Positions 16,746-25,116 of a stretch of 64,000 bases of DNA are shown one piece after another (positions within the stretch are counted from its first letter, which is position 1; every line of letters starts with the position of its first letter). The stretch comes from Streptomyces sp. DG2A-72 (GTDB lineage Bacteria > Actinomycetota > Actinomycetes > Streptomycetales > Streptomycetaceae). A model generated the notes under the pieces. It made no database searches, had not been told where the DNA came from, and saw nothing but the letters and a program-made list of their open reading frames with translations. Location: the NCBI RefSeq assembly GCF_030499575.1, contig NZ_JASTLC010000001.1, positions 8,332,001 through 8,396,000 on the forward strand, written 5' to 3'. The translations under genes and the position numbers were made by a program.

Positions 16746-17834
16746 ATGAGCCGCTACGAACCCCATGCCCTCGACCGCAGACTGATGCTGAAGGGCGCCC
16801 TGGCCGCGGGTGCCCTGGCCGCCGCCCCCTCGGTGGCCCACGCCGCCACCGACGCACCCGGCCGGAGGGCCGCACCGTTCGTGAACCCGCTCGTCCGCAA
16901 CCGCGCCGACCCGCACATCCACCGCCACAGCGACGGCCACTACTACTTCACGGCGACCGCCCCCGAGTACGACCGGATCATCCTGCGCCGCTCCCGCACC
17001 CTGAACGGTCTCGCCACCGCCGCCGAGTCGGTCATCTGGACCAAGCACGCCACCGGCCCCATGGGCGCGCACATCTGGGCGCCGGAGATCCACCGCATAG
17101 GCGGGAAGTGGTACATCTACTTCGCCGCCGCGCCCGCCGAGAGCGTGTGGGAAATCCGGATCTGGGTCCTGGAAAACGCCAGCAGAGACCCGTTCAAGGG
17201 GACTTGGGTGGAGCGCGGCCAGCTGAAAACGGCCTGGGAAACGTTCTCCCTCGACGCCACCACCTTCACCCACCGGGGCACCCGCTACCTCAGCTGGGCC
17301 CAGCACGAGCCCGGCATGGACAACAACACCGGCATCTTCCTGTCCAGGATGGCGAACCCGTGGACCCTGACCGGTCCCCAAGTCCGGCTCTCCACCCCCG
17401 AATACGACTGGGAGACCATCGGCTTCAAGGTCAACGAGGGCCCCTCGGTCATCGCCCGCCATGGCCGGCTCTTCATGTCGTACTCCGCCAGCGCCACCGA
17501 CGCGAACTACTGCATGGGCCTGCTCACCGTCGACGCGGACGCCGACCTGATGAACCCCGCGAACTGGTCCAAGTCGCCGACGCCGGTCTTCACCAGCAAC
17601 GACACGACCAAGCAGTACGGCCCCGGACACAACAGCTTCACGGTCGCCGAGGACGGCCGCACCGACGTCCTCGTCTACCACGCCCGCCAGTACAAGGAGA
17701 TCGTCGGCGACCCGCTGAACGACCCCAACCGGCACACCCGCATCCAGAAACTGGGCTGGAAACCGGACGGCACCCCCGACTTCGGCATCCCCGTGGCCGA
17801 CACGGCAGCCGGTCCCGCGAAGGACGGTGCGTGA
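16746..17834 (+). CDS. Secreted GH43 glycoside hydrolase (arabinofuranosidase-like)
   Basis: 362 residues from ATG 16746. A twin-arginine signal (DRRLMLKGALAAGALAAAPSVAHA) directs export by Tat. The GH43 five-blade propeller starts at NPLVRNRADPHIH, where Asp55 is the expected catalytic base. MGAHIWAPEIHRIGGKWYIYFAAAP carries the usual blade-two motif, and FKVNEGPSVIARHGRLFMSYSAS the catalytic Glu. The overall pattern resembles exo-alpha-L-arabinofuranosidases of GH43; exact specificity cannot be fixed by eye. It is followed 1 bp later by a second GH43 gene, so the two form an operon, preceded by the GTTCGG palindrome. Confidence 0.87.
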   Translation: MSRYEPHALDRRLMLKGALAAGALAAAPSVAHAATDAPGRRAAPFVNPLVRNRADPHIHRHSDGHYYFTATAPEYDRIILRRSRTLNGLATAAESVIWTKHATGPMGAHIWAPEIHRIGGKWYIYFAAAPAESVWEIRIWVLENASRDPFKGTWVERGQLKTAWETFSLDATTFTHRGTRYLSWAQHEPGMDNNTGIFLSRMANPWTLTGPQVRLSTPEYDWETIGFKVNEGPSVIARHGRLFMSYSASATDANYCMGLLTVDADADLMNPANWSKSPTPVFTSNDTTKQYGPGHNSFTVAEDGRTDVLVYHARQYKEIVGDPLNDPNRHTRIQKLGWKPDGTPDFGIPVADTAAGPAKDGA

Positions 17835-17835
17835 G

Positions 17836-19248
17836 ATGAGACGTGCGTACGCGGTTCTGCTCGCCCTCTGTCTGGCGCTGGCCGGCGCCCTCGTCACCGC
17901 GGGCCCGGCCCAGGCCGCACCCCAGACCATCGCGAACGGCACGCAGTTCACCGACGTCAACGGTTCCCCCGTGCACGCCCACGGCGGCGGGGTCATCAAG
18001 GTCGGCTCGTACTACTACTGGTTCGGCGAGCACCGCAACGCCGACAACACCTTCCGCTACGTCGACGCCTACCGCTCCAGCGACCTGAAGAACTGGGAGT
18101 TCAGGAACCACGTCCTGACCGAGGCCAGCGACCCGGAGCTCGCCACCGCCAACATCGAGCGGCCGAAGGTCATGTACAACGCGTCCACCGGCAAGTTCGT
18201 GATGTGGATGCACAAGGAGAACGGTTCCGACTACAGCGAGGCCCGCGCCGCCGTAGCCGTCTCCGACACCGTTGACGGCAACTACACCTGGCGGGGCAGC
18301 TTCCGCCCGCTCGGCCAGCACATGTCCCGCGACATCACCGTCTTCGTCGACACCGACGGCACCGGCTACATGATCTCCGCCGCCCGCGAGAACTACGACC
18401 TCCAGATCTACCGCCTGACCAGCGACTACACGGGCATCGCCGCCCTGGTCGCGGACCCCTGGCACGGCGGCCACCGCGAGGCCCCGGCGCTGTTCAAGCG
18501 GGGCGGCGTCTACTTCATGCTGACGTCCGGCGCCACCGGCTGGAGCCCCAACCAGCAGCAGTACGCCACCGCCACGAACATCGCCGGCCCGTGGACCGCG
18601 ATGAAGAACGTGGGCGACTCCACGACCTACGGCTCGCAGACCGCGTACGTCCTTCCCGTGCAGGGCACCTCCACCACCTCGTACCTCTACCTGGGCGACC
18701 GCTGGGGCAACTCCTTCGGCGGCACCGTCAACGACTCCCGCTACGTCTGGCTGCCGCTGACCTTCCCGACCTCCACCTCGATGTCGATGTCCTGGTCGCC
18801 GGAGGTCACCATCGACACCGCCACCGGCACGATCAGCGGCACGAGCGCCACGTACAACACCCTGATCGCCCGGCACAGTTCCAAGTGCGCCGACGTGACC
18901 AGCCAGTCGCTGTGGCAGGGCGCGCAGCTCAAGCAGTACGACTGCAACGGCGGCGCCAACCAGAAGTACTGGTTCAAGTCCGTCGGTAGCGGCTACTACC
19001 AGCTGACGACCCGGCACAGCTCCCTGTGCGTGCGGGAGAACGCGAGCACGGTCACCCAGGAGAACTGCGACGCCTCCGCGACCAACCAGCAGTGGTCGCT
19101 CACCACCACCGGCTCCTACGTCACCATCAAGTCCCGTGCCACCGGTGAGTGCCTGGACGTGAACGGCGCGTCCACCGCCAACTCCGCCGCGATCATCACG
19201 TACACGTGCAACGGCGCGACGAACCAGCAGTGGACGCGCGGGACATGA
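17836..19248 (+). CDS. Secreted GH43 galactanase with RICIN (CBM13) domain
   Basis: 470 residues from ATG 17836; GAAGGA lies ten bases upstream inside the previous gene. Sec signal peptide ending PAQAA. Residues ~35-330 form a GH43 domain of the subfamily 24 kind (VHAHGGGVIKVGSYYYWFGEH, TANIERPKVMYNASTGKFVMWMH, LGQHMSRDITVFVDTDGTGY). Residues ~340-470 form a RICIN/CBM13 trefoil with QxW repeats (NQQWSL, NQQWTR). This layout matches exo-beta-1,3-galactanases that trim the backbone of type II arabinogalactan. In that subfamily the usual GH43 catalytic base is replaced, so its absence here is expected. Cotranscribed with the GH43 gene upstream. Confidence 0.85.
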   Translation: MRRAYAVLLALCLALAGALVTAGPAQAAPQTIANGTQFTDVNGSPVHAHGGGVIKVGSYYYWFGEHRNADNTFRYVDAYRSSDLKNWEFRNHVLTEASDPELATANIERPKVMYNASTGKFVMWMHKENGSDYSEARAAVAVSDTVDGNYTWRGSFRPLGQHMSRDITVFVDTDGTGYMISAARENYDLQIYRLTSDYTGIAALVADPWHGGHREAPALFKRGGVYFMLTSGATGWSPNQQQYATATNIAGPWTAMKNVGDSTTYGSQTAYVLPVQGTSTTSYLYLGDRWGNSFGGTVNDSRYVWLPLTFPTSTSMSMSWSPEVTIDTATGTISGTSATYNTLIARHSSKCADVTSQSLWQGAQLKQYDCNGGANQKYWFKSVGSGYYQLTTRHSSLCVRENASTVTQENCDASATNQQWSLTTTGSYVTIKSRATGECLDVNGASTANSAAIITYTCNGATNQQWTRGT

Positions 19249-19255
19249 GATGCCG

Positions 19256-19622
19256 TCAGGCGAGCAGGTCGATCGCGTCGATCGCCGTGCCCGCGCTGAG
19301 ATAGCCCGTCGCCCCCGAACCGCTCACCACGTCGATCCTCAGCACGTTGTACTGGCCGGTGTCCGTCAGCCAGGCGGACGCCGGCACGCTGTAGGTGAAC
19401 GTGTGGTTGTTGCCCCGGTACGAACCGTTCGTCAGCGACCGGGTGTTCGGCTGCGTGGGCGGGGAGGGGACGGCGGACGTCCAGGCGCCGTTGACCGACA
19501 CCTGGGGGCGGCCGTTGGCGTACGCCGTCGTCACCCCGATCCGCAGCGTGTGCGCGGCCGCGGCCTGGGCCGCCGTCAGCCGGAAGTACACCAGGATCCC
19601 GCTGTTGACGTCCTTCCAGAGG
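19256..19622 (-). pseudogene. C-terminal remnant of a rhamnogalacturonan lyase (PL4)
   Basis: The minus strand encodes KDVNSGILVYFRLTAAQAAA, AYANGRPQVSVNG and NVLRIDVVSGSGATGYLSAG. This is the last ~120 residues of PL4-type rhamnogalacturonan lyases (CBM-like domain III). The catalytic and fibronectin-like domains are absent: upstream of about 19622 the similarity stops in non-coding sequence. The remaining frame can begin at GTG 19591 but has no ribosome site. It lies next to a rhamnogalacturonan acetylesterase, so the lyase was probably part of that cluster before deletion. Confidence 0.75.
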
Positions 19623-19703
19623 TGGCAGGGTGACAGTTGAATCGATTTCGCGAAAGGGCTTGCACATGCTCGGACTGGGCAATTCTCTGAGTTGGCACCG
19701 CAC

Positions 19704-19722
19704 TCTAGAAAGCGCTTGTTGA
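19704..19722. promoter_or_regulatory. LacI-type operator upstream of rhamnogalacturonan acetylesterase
   Basis: CTAGAAAGCGCTTGTTGAAA contains the AAGCGCTT palindrome. It lies about 55 bp upstream of ATG 19774, overlapping the likely promoter. Sites with the same core precede the LacI gene at 5483 and the dehydrogenase at 8908. Confidence 0.6.
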
Positions 19723-19773
19723 AACGGGTACGGTCCAGGCGCAGGTGGGGTCCATCCGAGCGAGGAGTCGCGC

Positions 19774-20793
19774 ATGAGACGTTTCAGCGCCGCCGTACTG
19801 GTGGCTGCCACCTTCGGTGCCGTGCTCACGTCGGCACCGGCCCAGGCCCAGGGCAACTGCACCGCCACCGCCTGCCACTTCGACCTCCCGCCCGGCACGT
19901 ACGACGTGAAGGTCCTCATCGGCGGCGAGAAAGCGTCCAACACGAGCATCAGCGGCGAGAGCCGCCGCGCTCTCCTCCCCGAGACGGCCGCCGCGGCCGG
20001 TGAGCGCGTCGCCCGCAGCTTCACCGTGAACGTCCGCACCCCCGAGGGCGAACCCACCGGCGCCGACGGAACTCCCGGCCTGGACCTGCGACTCGGCGGC
20101 TCGGCCCCCGCTCTCGCCGACATCAAGGTCACCCCCGCCCGGCACGCCCGCCAGATCTTGCTCGTCGGCGACTCCACCGTCTGCGACCAGCCCGGCGACC
20201 CGTACTCCGGCTGGGGCCAGCAGCTGCCACAGTTCCTCCGCAAGGGCGTGTCCGTCGCCAACTACGCCGACTCCGGCGAGAGCACGGTCAGCTATCTGCA
20301 GAACCCCCGACTCTGGGCCACCGTCCAGCCGCTGATCCACCGCGGCGACCTCGTCCTGATCCAGCTCGCCCACAACGACAAGACGACCGACGGGGCGACA
20401 TACCGGGCCAACCTCGAGACACTGGTCGCGGGCGTGCGCGAGAAGGGCGGGACCCCGGTCCTGGTGACCCCCATCGTGCGACGGTGGTTCAACTCCGACG
20501 GCACCCTGAACAACGGCACCGCGCTCCTGGTCAACGGCCTCGGCGTCGACCACCCGGCCGTCGCCCGCTCGGTCGCCGCCGCGCACGGCGTCCCGCTGAT
20601 CGACTTGACGGCGAAGACGAAGGCGCTCGTGGAGTCCTTGGGTGCCGAGGCGTCCAAGGCGCTGTACCTGTACAACGAGAAACGGGACAACACGCACACC
20701 TCCGTGCACGGGGCCACGGTGTATGCGGAACTGGTCCGTGACGAACTCGTCGCCCAGCATCTGGTGCCCAACGGCCTGGTGCGGGTGGGATGA
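19774..20793 (+). CDS. Rhamnogalacturonan acetylesterase (SGNH, CE12 type)
   Basis: 339 residues from ATG 19774. Sec signal peptide (AAVLVAATFGAVLTSAPAQAQ), an N-terminal galactose-binding-like domain of about 100 residues, then an SGNH hydrolase. Motifs: QILLVGDSTVCD with nucleophile Ser134, VANYADSGESTVSYL, LVLIQLAHNDKT, and DNTHTSVHGA with the catalytic Asp-His pair. The enzyme removes acetyl groups from rhamnogalacturonan I outside the cell so that lyases can act. The broken PL4 lyase next door and the DUF2264 gene downstream support a pectin context. An AAGCGCTT site upstream suggests LacI control. Confidence 0.9.
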   Translation: MRRFSAAVLVAATFGAVLTSAPAQAQGNCTATACHFDLPPGTYDVKVLIGGEKASNTSISGESRRALLPETAAAAGERVARSFTVNVRTPEGEPTGADGTPGLDLRLGGSAPALADIKVTPARHARQILLVGDSTVCDQPGDPYSGWGQQLPQFLRKGVSVANYADSGESTVSYLQNPRLWATVQPLIHRGDLVLIQLAHNDKTTDGATYRANLETLVAGVREKGGTPVLVTPIVRRWFNSDGTLNNGTALLVNGLGVDHPAVARSVAAAHGVPLIDLTAKTKALVESLGAEASKALYLYNEKRDNTHTSVHGATVYAELVRDELVAQHLVPNGLVRVG

Positions 20794-20796
20794 ACC

Positions 20797-20832
20797 CCTG
20801 GGGCGCTTCGACCGGAACCGGAGCGCCCCAGG
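20797..20832 (+). terminator. Hairpin between acetylesterase and DUF2264 gene
   Basis: An 11-bp perfect stem (CCTGGGGCGCT and AGCGCCCCAGG) encloses 14 bases that themselves contain CCGG pairs. It starts 3 bp after the acetylesterase stop codon and ends 9 bp before the ribosome site of the next gene. It has no U tract, so it may attenuate or stabilise the upstream message rather than stop transcription fully. Confidence 0.65.
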
Positions 20833-20858
20833 CCCTTGCCGGAAGGAAAGCGCTGCTG

Positions 20859-22546
20859 ATGGAACTGCCCCGCGACGACCGTGACCTGAGCCCGTACACC
20901 GGTTACACCCGCGCTCACTGGGAGGCCGCCGCCGACGCCCTGCTCGCCGCGGTCGAGCCGTACGCGACCGAGGACCGTGCGCTGTACCACCTGCCCGGCG
21001 ACCGCACGAGCTGGTCCGGCCGGCTGTCGGACGGCCTGGAGGGCTACGCCCGTACGCTGATGCTGGCGGCCTTCCGCCGGGACGAGACCGCGCTGGAGCG
21101 TTACGCGGACGGGCTCGCGGCGGGCGTCTCCGGCGTCTGGCCGCGTATCGAGGACCGCAGCCAGCCGCTGGTCGAAGCGGCCTCGATCGCCCTCGCCCTG
21201 CGGCTGACCCGCCCCCTCCTCTGGGACCGTCTGGACGACGGCGTCCGGCAGCGCGCCGCGGCCTGGCTCGGGGACGCGCTCACCGCCGAAGCCTGGCCCT
21301 GCAACTGGGAGTTGTTCCCGGTGACGGTGGGCGGCTTCCTCCAGGAAATCGGTTACGAAACCGACGCGTCCCACGCGGCGATCGACCGCGGTCTGGAACG
21401 CATCGAGAAGTGGTACCTCGGCGAGGGCTGGTACACCGACGGCGACGGCCGCAAGTTCGACTACTACAACGGCTGGGCCATGCACCTCTACCCGGTGCTG
21501 CACGCCTGGCTCGCCGACGACACCGAGCTGCTCGACCTCTACGGCGGCCGGCTCGCGCGCCATCTGGAGGACTACGCCCGCCTGTTCGGCGGCGACGGCG
21601 CCCCCATGCACCAGGGCCGCTCCCTGACGTACCGGTTCGCCACGACGTCCCCGCTGTGGCTGGGCGCGCTGACCGGCCGTACCCCCTGTCCCCGGGCGAG
21701 ACCCGACGTCTGGCCTCGGGAGCGCTGCGTTACTTTCTCGACCGGGGTGCCGTGGACGACAACGGCCTGCTCACCCTCGGCTGGCACGGCCCCGACGAGG
21801 CGCTCCTGCAAGGCTATTCGGGCCCGGCGTCCCCGTACTGGGCCAGCAAGGGCTTCCTCGGCCTGCTCCTGCCGCCGGACCACGAGGTGTGGACGGCGAC
21901 CGAGGAGCCCGGCCCGACGGAACACTCCGACGCCGTGACCCCGGTCCACCCGGTCAACTGGCTGATCCACTCCACCCGTTCCGACGGCCTGGTCCGCCTC
22001 CACAACCACGGCAGCGAGGACGTCCGCTACGACCCGTACTACACCCGGCTCGCCTACTCGACGGTGACGCGGCCCTCACCGTCGTACGACAACAGCGTGA
22101 TCGTCGACGGCGACCCGAGCCGCACGGACATCGTGCCGCTGGGCGTGGGGGAGGGGTGGGTGGCGTCCCGGCACCGGGCGGCGGGCGGGGCCCGGGTGAC
22201 GAGTGTGGTGCTGGCCCGAGGGGCGGTGGAGGTGAGGGCCTTCCTGGTGTCCGGTGCTCCGGAGGGCACCTCGGTGCGGATCACCGGATGGGCGGCGAAG
22301 AACGGGGCGCGTGCCGAACTCCTGCCCGTGGTGGGCCTGAACGACGAACTTACGGGATCGACGACCGACGACACTCTCTTTGTCGCGCTCGCCCGGCTGA
22401 CGGGTGACCCGGACCCGGTCCCGTTGGCGGACTCGGCCACCGTACATCTCGACGGAGCAGGGGAGTTGACCGTCCGCTGGAGTGACGGGACCGAGACGCG
22501 GGCTCGGCTGGACGACGGGGCGGTGGACGTCAGCGTAGGAGCGTGA
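20859..22546 (+). pseudogene. DUF2264 family protein, interrupted by one frameshift
   Basis: From ATG 20859 (GGAAGGA upstream) the frame encodes a typical DUF2264 start (DLSPYTGYTRAHWEAAADALL, GRLSDGLEGYARTLMLAAF, KFDYYNGWAMHLYPVLHAWL). After LWLGALTGRTP, about 21686, it shifts. The continuation in the next frame (LSPGETRRLASGALRYFLDR to DDGAVDVSVGA) completes the family. The break lies in a run of five C at 21682-21686; one more C restores a single 562-residue protein. DUF2264 proteins have an (alpha/alpha)6-barrel-like look and accompany rhamnogalacturonan enzymes, where they may hydrolyse unsaturated oligosaccharides. Either a real null mutation or a sequencing error. Confidence 0.82.
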
Positions 22547-22639
22547 GCAGCCGGGGGAGGCGTAAGCCCAGGGCCGCGCCGAGGATGCCGTTCGGGGCGT
22601 CGCGTTGCCCGGGCCCGCCGGGTGCCCAAGAATCCCCGC

Positions 22640-23011
22640 ATGACTTCCACGATCCGCCATACGACCATCGACTGCGCCCACCCCTACGAACTCGCCGCCT
22701 TCTGGTCGCGGGTCCTGGACCTGCCCGTGCACGAGGACGACAAGCCCGGCGACGAGGATGTCCTGATCGAGGGTGCGGGCCTGCTCTTCATCGCGGTGCC
22801 GGAGGCCAAGACCGTCAAGAACCGCGTGCACTTCGACCTTCAGCCGCAGGACCGCACGCGTGACGAGGAGGTCGAGCGGCTCCTGGCCCTCGGCGCCACG
22901 ATGCTCGACGATCGCCGCAATCCGGACGGCACCGGCTGGGCGGTCCTCGCCGACCCCGAGGGCAACGAGTTCTGTGTGGAGCGTGGGGCGGGGGAGCGGG
23001 CGGGCAGCTGA
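22640..23011 (+). CDS. VOC family protein
   Basis: 123 residues from ATG 22640. Glyoxalase-like fold, a type common in actinobacteria: IRHTTIDCAHPYELAAFWSRVLDLP at the N-terminus, VHFDLQPQDRTRDEEVERLLALGA in the middle and WAVLADPEGNEFCVERG at the end, the last being the usual metal-ligand strand. Function unknown; no operon partner is apparent. It is preceded by about 90 bp of non-coding sequence after the DUF2264 gene. Confidence 0.85.
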   Translation: MTSTIRHTTIDCAHPYELAAFWSRVLDLPVHEDDKPGDEDVLIEGAGLLFIAVPEAKTVKNRVHFDLQPQDRTRDEEVERLLALGATMLDDRRNPDGTGWAVLADPEGNEFCVERGAGERAGS

Positions 23012-23066
23012 TACGGCCGGAACAGTTCGGCGGGCACCGAAACAACCCGGCCGTACGGTGCCGGGT

Positions 23067-23816
23067 ATGAGCTTCGCCGACCTCCACCACGCGGACGAGC
23101 CCCTGCTGCTGCCCAACGCCTGGGACCACGCCTCGGCATCCGCCCTCGCCGCGCAGGGCTTCCCCGCGGTCGCGACGACGAGTCTCGGGGTGGCCGCGGC
23201 CGTCGGCGTGCTCGACGGCGTTTCCGCAACCCGTGAACACACGCTGCATCTCGCCCTCACCCTCGGCTCGGAGCCGTTCTTCCTCTCCGTCGACGCCGAG
23301 GACGGCTTCAGCGAGGACCCCGACGAGGTGGGCGAGTATGCGCGCCGGCTGGCGGTCGTCGGCGCCGTCGGCATCAATCTGGAGGACGGCCTCGGGCCCG
23401 TCGGCCGGCACGCCGCGAAGATCGCCGCGGTCAAGTCGGCGGCGCCCGGTCTCTTCGTCAACGCGCGCACCGACGCGCACTGGCTCGGAGACGGCGAGGA
23501 CACACTGAGACGCCTCGACGCCTACCAACAGGCGGGTGCCGACGGCGTGTTCGTACCCGGGCTGACCGATCCCCAGGAGATCGCCCGACTGGTGAAGCAC
23601 CTCGACGTACCCCTCAACATCCTCTACTCGCCCACCGGCCCGACCGTCCCCGCCCTGGCCGACCTCGGCGTGCGGCGCGTCAGCCTCGGCTCGCTGCTGT
23701 ACCGGCGGGCGCTGCGCGCGGCCCTGGAAACGGTTGCTGCCGTCCGGGCGGGGCGTACGCCGCGGGGCGCGGCGCTGTCGGTCGGGGAAGTGCAGGCGTT
23801 CGCGCGTACACCGTGA
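23067..23816 (+). CDS. Isocitrate lyase / PEP mutase family protein
   Basis: 249 residues from ATG 23067. TIM-barrel of the isocitrate lyase/phosphoenolpyruvate mutase superfamily: PLLLPNAWDHASASALAAQG, ATTSLGVAAAVG, FFLSVDAEDGFSEDPDEV with the metal-binding acidic cluster, VGINLEDG and LFVNARTDAHWLG. Members split or make C-C or C-P bonds next to carboxylates (for example oxaloacetate or methylisocitrate). It lacks the KKCGH signature of true isocitrate lyases and is probably an uncharacterised lyase of small 2-oxo acids. Confidence 0.87.
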   Translation: MSFADLHHADEPLLLPNAWDHASASALAAQGFPAVATTSLGVAAAVGVLDGVSATREHTLHLALTLGSEPFFLSVDAEDGFSEDPDEVGEYARRLAVVGAVGINLEDGLGPVGRHAAKIAAVKSAAPGLFVNARTDAHWLGDGEDTLRRLDAYQQAGADGVFVPGLTDPQEIARLVKHLDVPLNILYSPTGPTVPALADLGVRRVSLGSLLYRRALRAALETVAAVRAGRTPRGAALSVGEVQAFARTP

Positions 23817-23927
23817 GACCGACCGCACAGACCGGAAACGGCCCGGCTGGTACCGTGGATGCTTTCGCGGGTATCAGAACCTTTGTACTCAGCACCGTAC
23901 TCATCACCGGCGAGGGACCGAGGAACC

Positions 23928-24353
23928 ATGGACATGGACATCCCCGGCGACAGGCGACTGGCGGCTGCCGTCGTGATGAACGACGAGCAGCAGGTGCTGC
24001 TGGTGCGCCGCAGTGAGAAGGAGCGGTTTCTGCCGCGGGTGTGGGGCGTGCCGTGCGGGAAGCTGGAGCCGGGAGAGAGTCCCGAGGACGGCGCGCTGCG
24101 TGAGCTGAAGGAAGAGACCGGGCTGCTCGGGGAGATCGTACGGAAGGTCGGCGAGTCGTCCTTCGTCAGCGAGTACCGGGGCCGCGAGACCAAGAACTGG
24201 CAGGACAACTTCCTGGTCAGGCCGTTGTCCGGGGAGATCAGTCTGCCCCAGCCCGACCAGGAGCACATCTGGCTGCTGCCGTCCGAGCTGACCCGGGTCG
24301 ACATCGACGACTACAACCTCGATGTCGTGCGCCAGGCCCTCATGAACTCCTGA
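23928..24353 (+). CDS. NUDIX hydrolase
   Basis: 141 residues from ATG 23928, with GAGG shortly upstream. The complete Nudix box is GKLEPGESPEDGALRELKEETGLL, with all the G, E and REL-x-EE-x-G positions in place. These enzymes hydrolyse nucleoside diphosphates linked to other groups using Mg ions. The substrate is not evident. Its last 14 bp overlap the end of the convergent cupin-like gene. Confidence 0.92.
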   Translation: MDMDIPGDRRLAAAVVMNDEQQVLLVRRSEKERFLPRVWGVPCGKLEPGESPEDGALRELKEETGLLGEIVRKVGESSFVSEYRGRETKNWQDNFLVRPLSGEISLPQPDQEHIWLLPSELTRVDIDDYNLDVVRQALMNS

Positions 24354-25062
24354 GCAGTTCCGCCAGACCGCCGAGCGCACCCAGATAGTCCGCCGTGCTC
24401 AGCGGCACCTTCGCCACCGCCCCCGGATGCGGGCCCGCCGTGAACACATCGGTGCTGCGCCGCCGTTCGCTCCCCGTTTCCAGGAACAGCGTCAGGGTCG
24501 GCCGGTCCGTGTCGCACCAGGCGCGGTGCAGGGTGTGCGGGGGCAGGGCGTACGAGCTGCCGGCCGCGTACTGACCCACATGCGTCAGCCGCAGCCGGGC
24601 CGGACCGGCCGGCGCCAGTCGCCAGTCCGCCGAGCTCTCCGCCAGGGACTCCTCGTACCGGTCCGCCGCGATCCCGCCGTCGCCCCGCACCTCGTACAGC
24701 TCCATGGCCAGCCGCCCCCGGACGATGTAAGAGGCCAGCGGGGAACGGTGGTTGTGGATGTCCTCCTTGCCGATCCCGCCCGTGCCGGGATGCCACAGAT
24801 GCGCACGCAGCATGTGCCGGGGGCCGCCGTCGATCAGCAGGAGCTTGTCGAAACCGAGTACATGGCGGTACGACAGCCTGGCGCATCCTTCCGGATCGCC
24901 CTCCCCGGAGGCGAGTTCGGCGATCAGCTCCAACAGGCGCTCGGAGGAGCCCAGTTCGGCGACCACGGAACGGGCGGCGGTCGCGAACTCGCGCTCGGAC
25001 AGCTCACCGTCCATCGCCGAGGCCAGCAGCCGCCGAGCCGCCAGAACCTGCCGACCGCCCAT
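24340..25062 (-). CDS. Cupin-like protein of unknown function
   Basis: 240 residues from ATG 25062. The middle contains a cupin-like beta-barrel with the metal-type motif HNHRSPLASYIVRGRLAMELYEV and a second strand pair YALPPHTLHRAWCDTDRPTLTLFLETG; the N-terminal 80 residues are helical. No signal peptide. It lies 54 bp downstream of the membrane toroid gene at 25117 on the same strand, so the two are probably one operon. Its end overlaps the convergent NUDIX gene. The fold suggests binding of a small metabolite or a dioxygenase-like activity, but the family is not one I can name. Confidence 0.65.
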   Translation of the reverse strand: MGGRQVLAARRLLASAMDGELSEREFATAARSVVAELGSSERLLELIAELASGEGDPEGCARLSYRHVLGFDKLLLIDGGPRHMLRAHLWHPGTGGIGKEDIHNHRSPLASYIVRGRLAMELYEVRGDGGIAADRYEESLAESSADWRLAPAGPARLRLTHVGQYAAGSSYALPPHTLHRAWCDTDRPTLTLFLETGSERRRSTDVFTAGPHPGAVAKVPLSTADYLGALGGLAELLRSS

Positions 25063-25116
25063 GCATCATCCTCCAACTCCCGCCCGCGACAGGCGAGTTC
25101 GCTCGACTTTCAGTGC

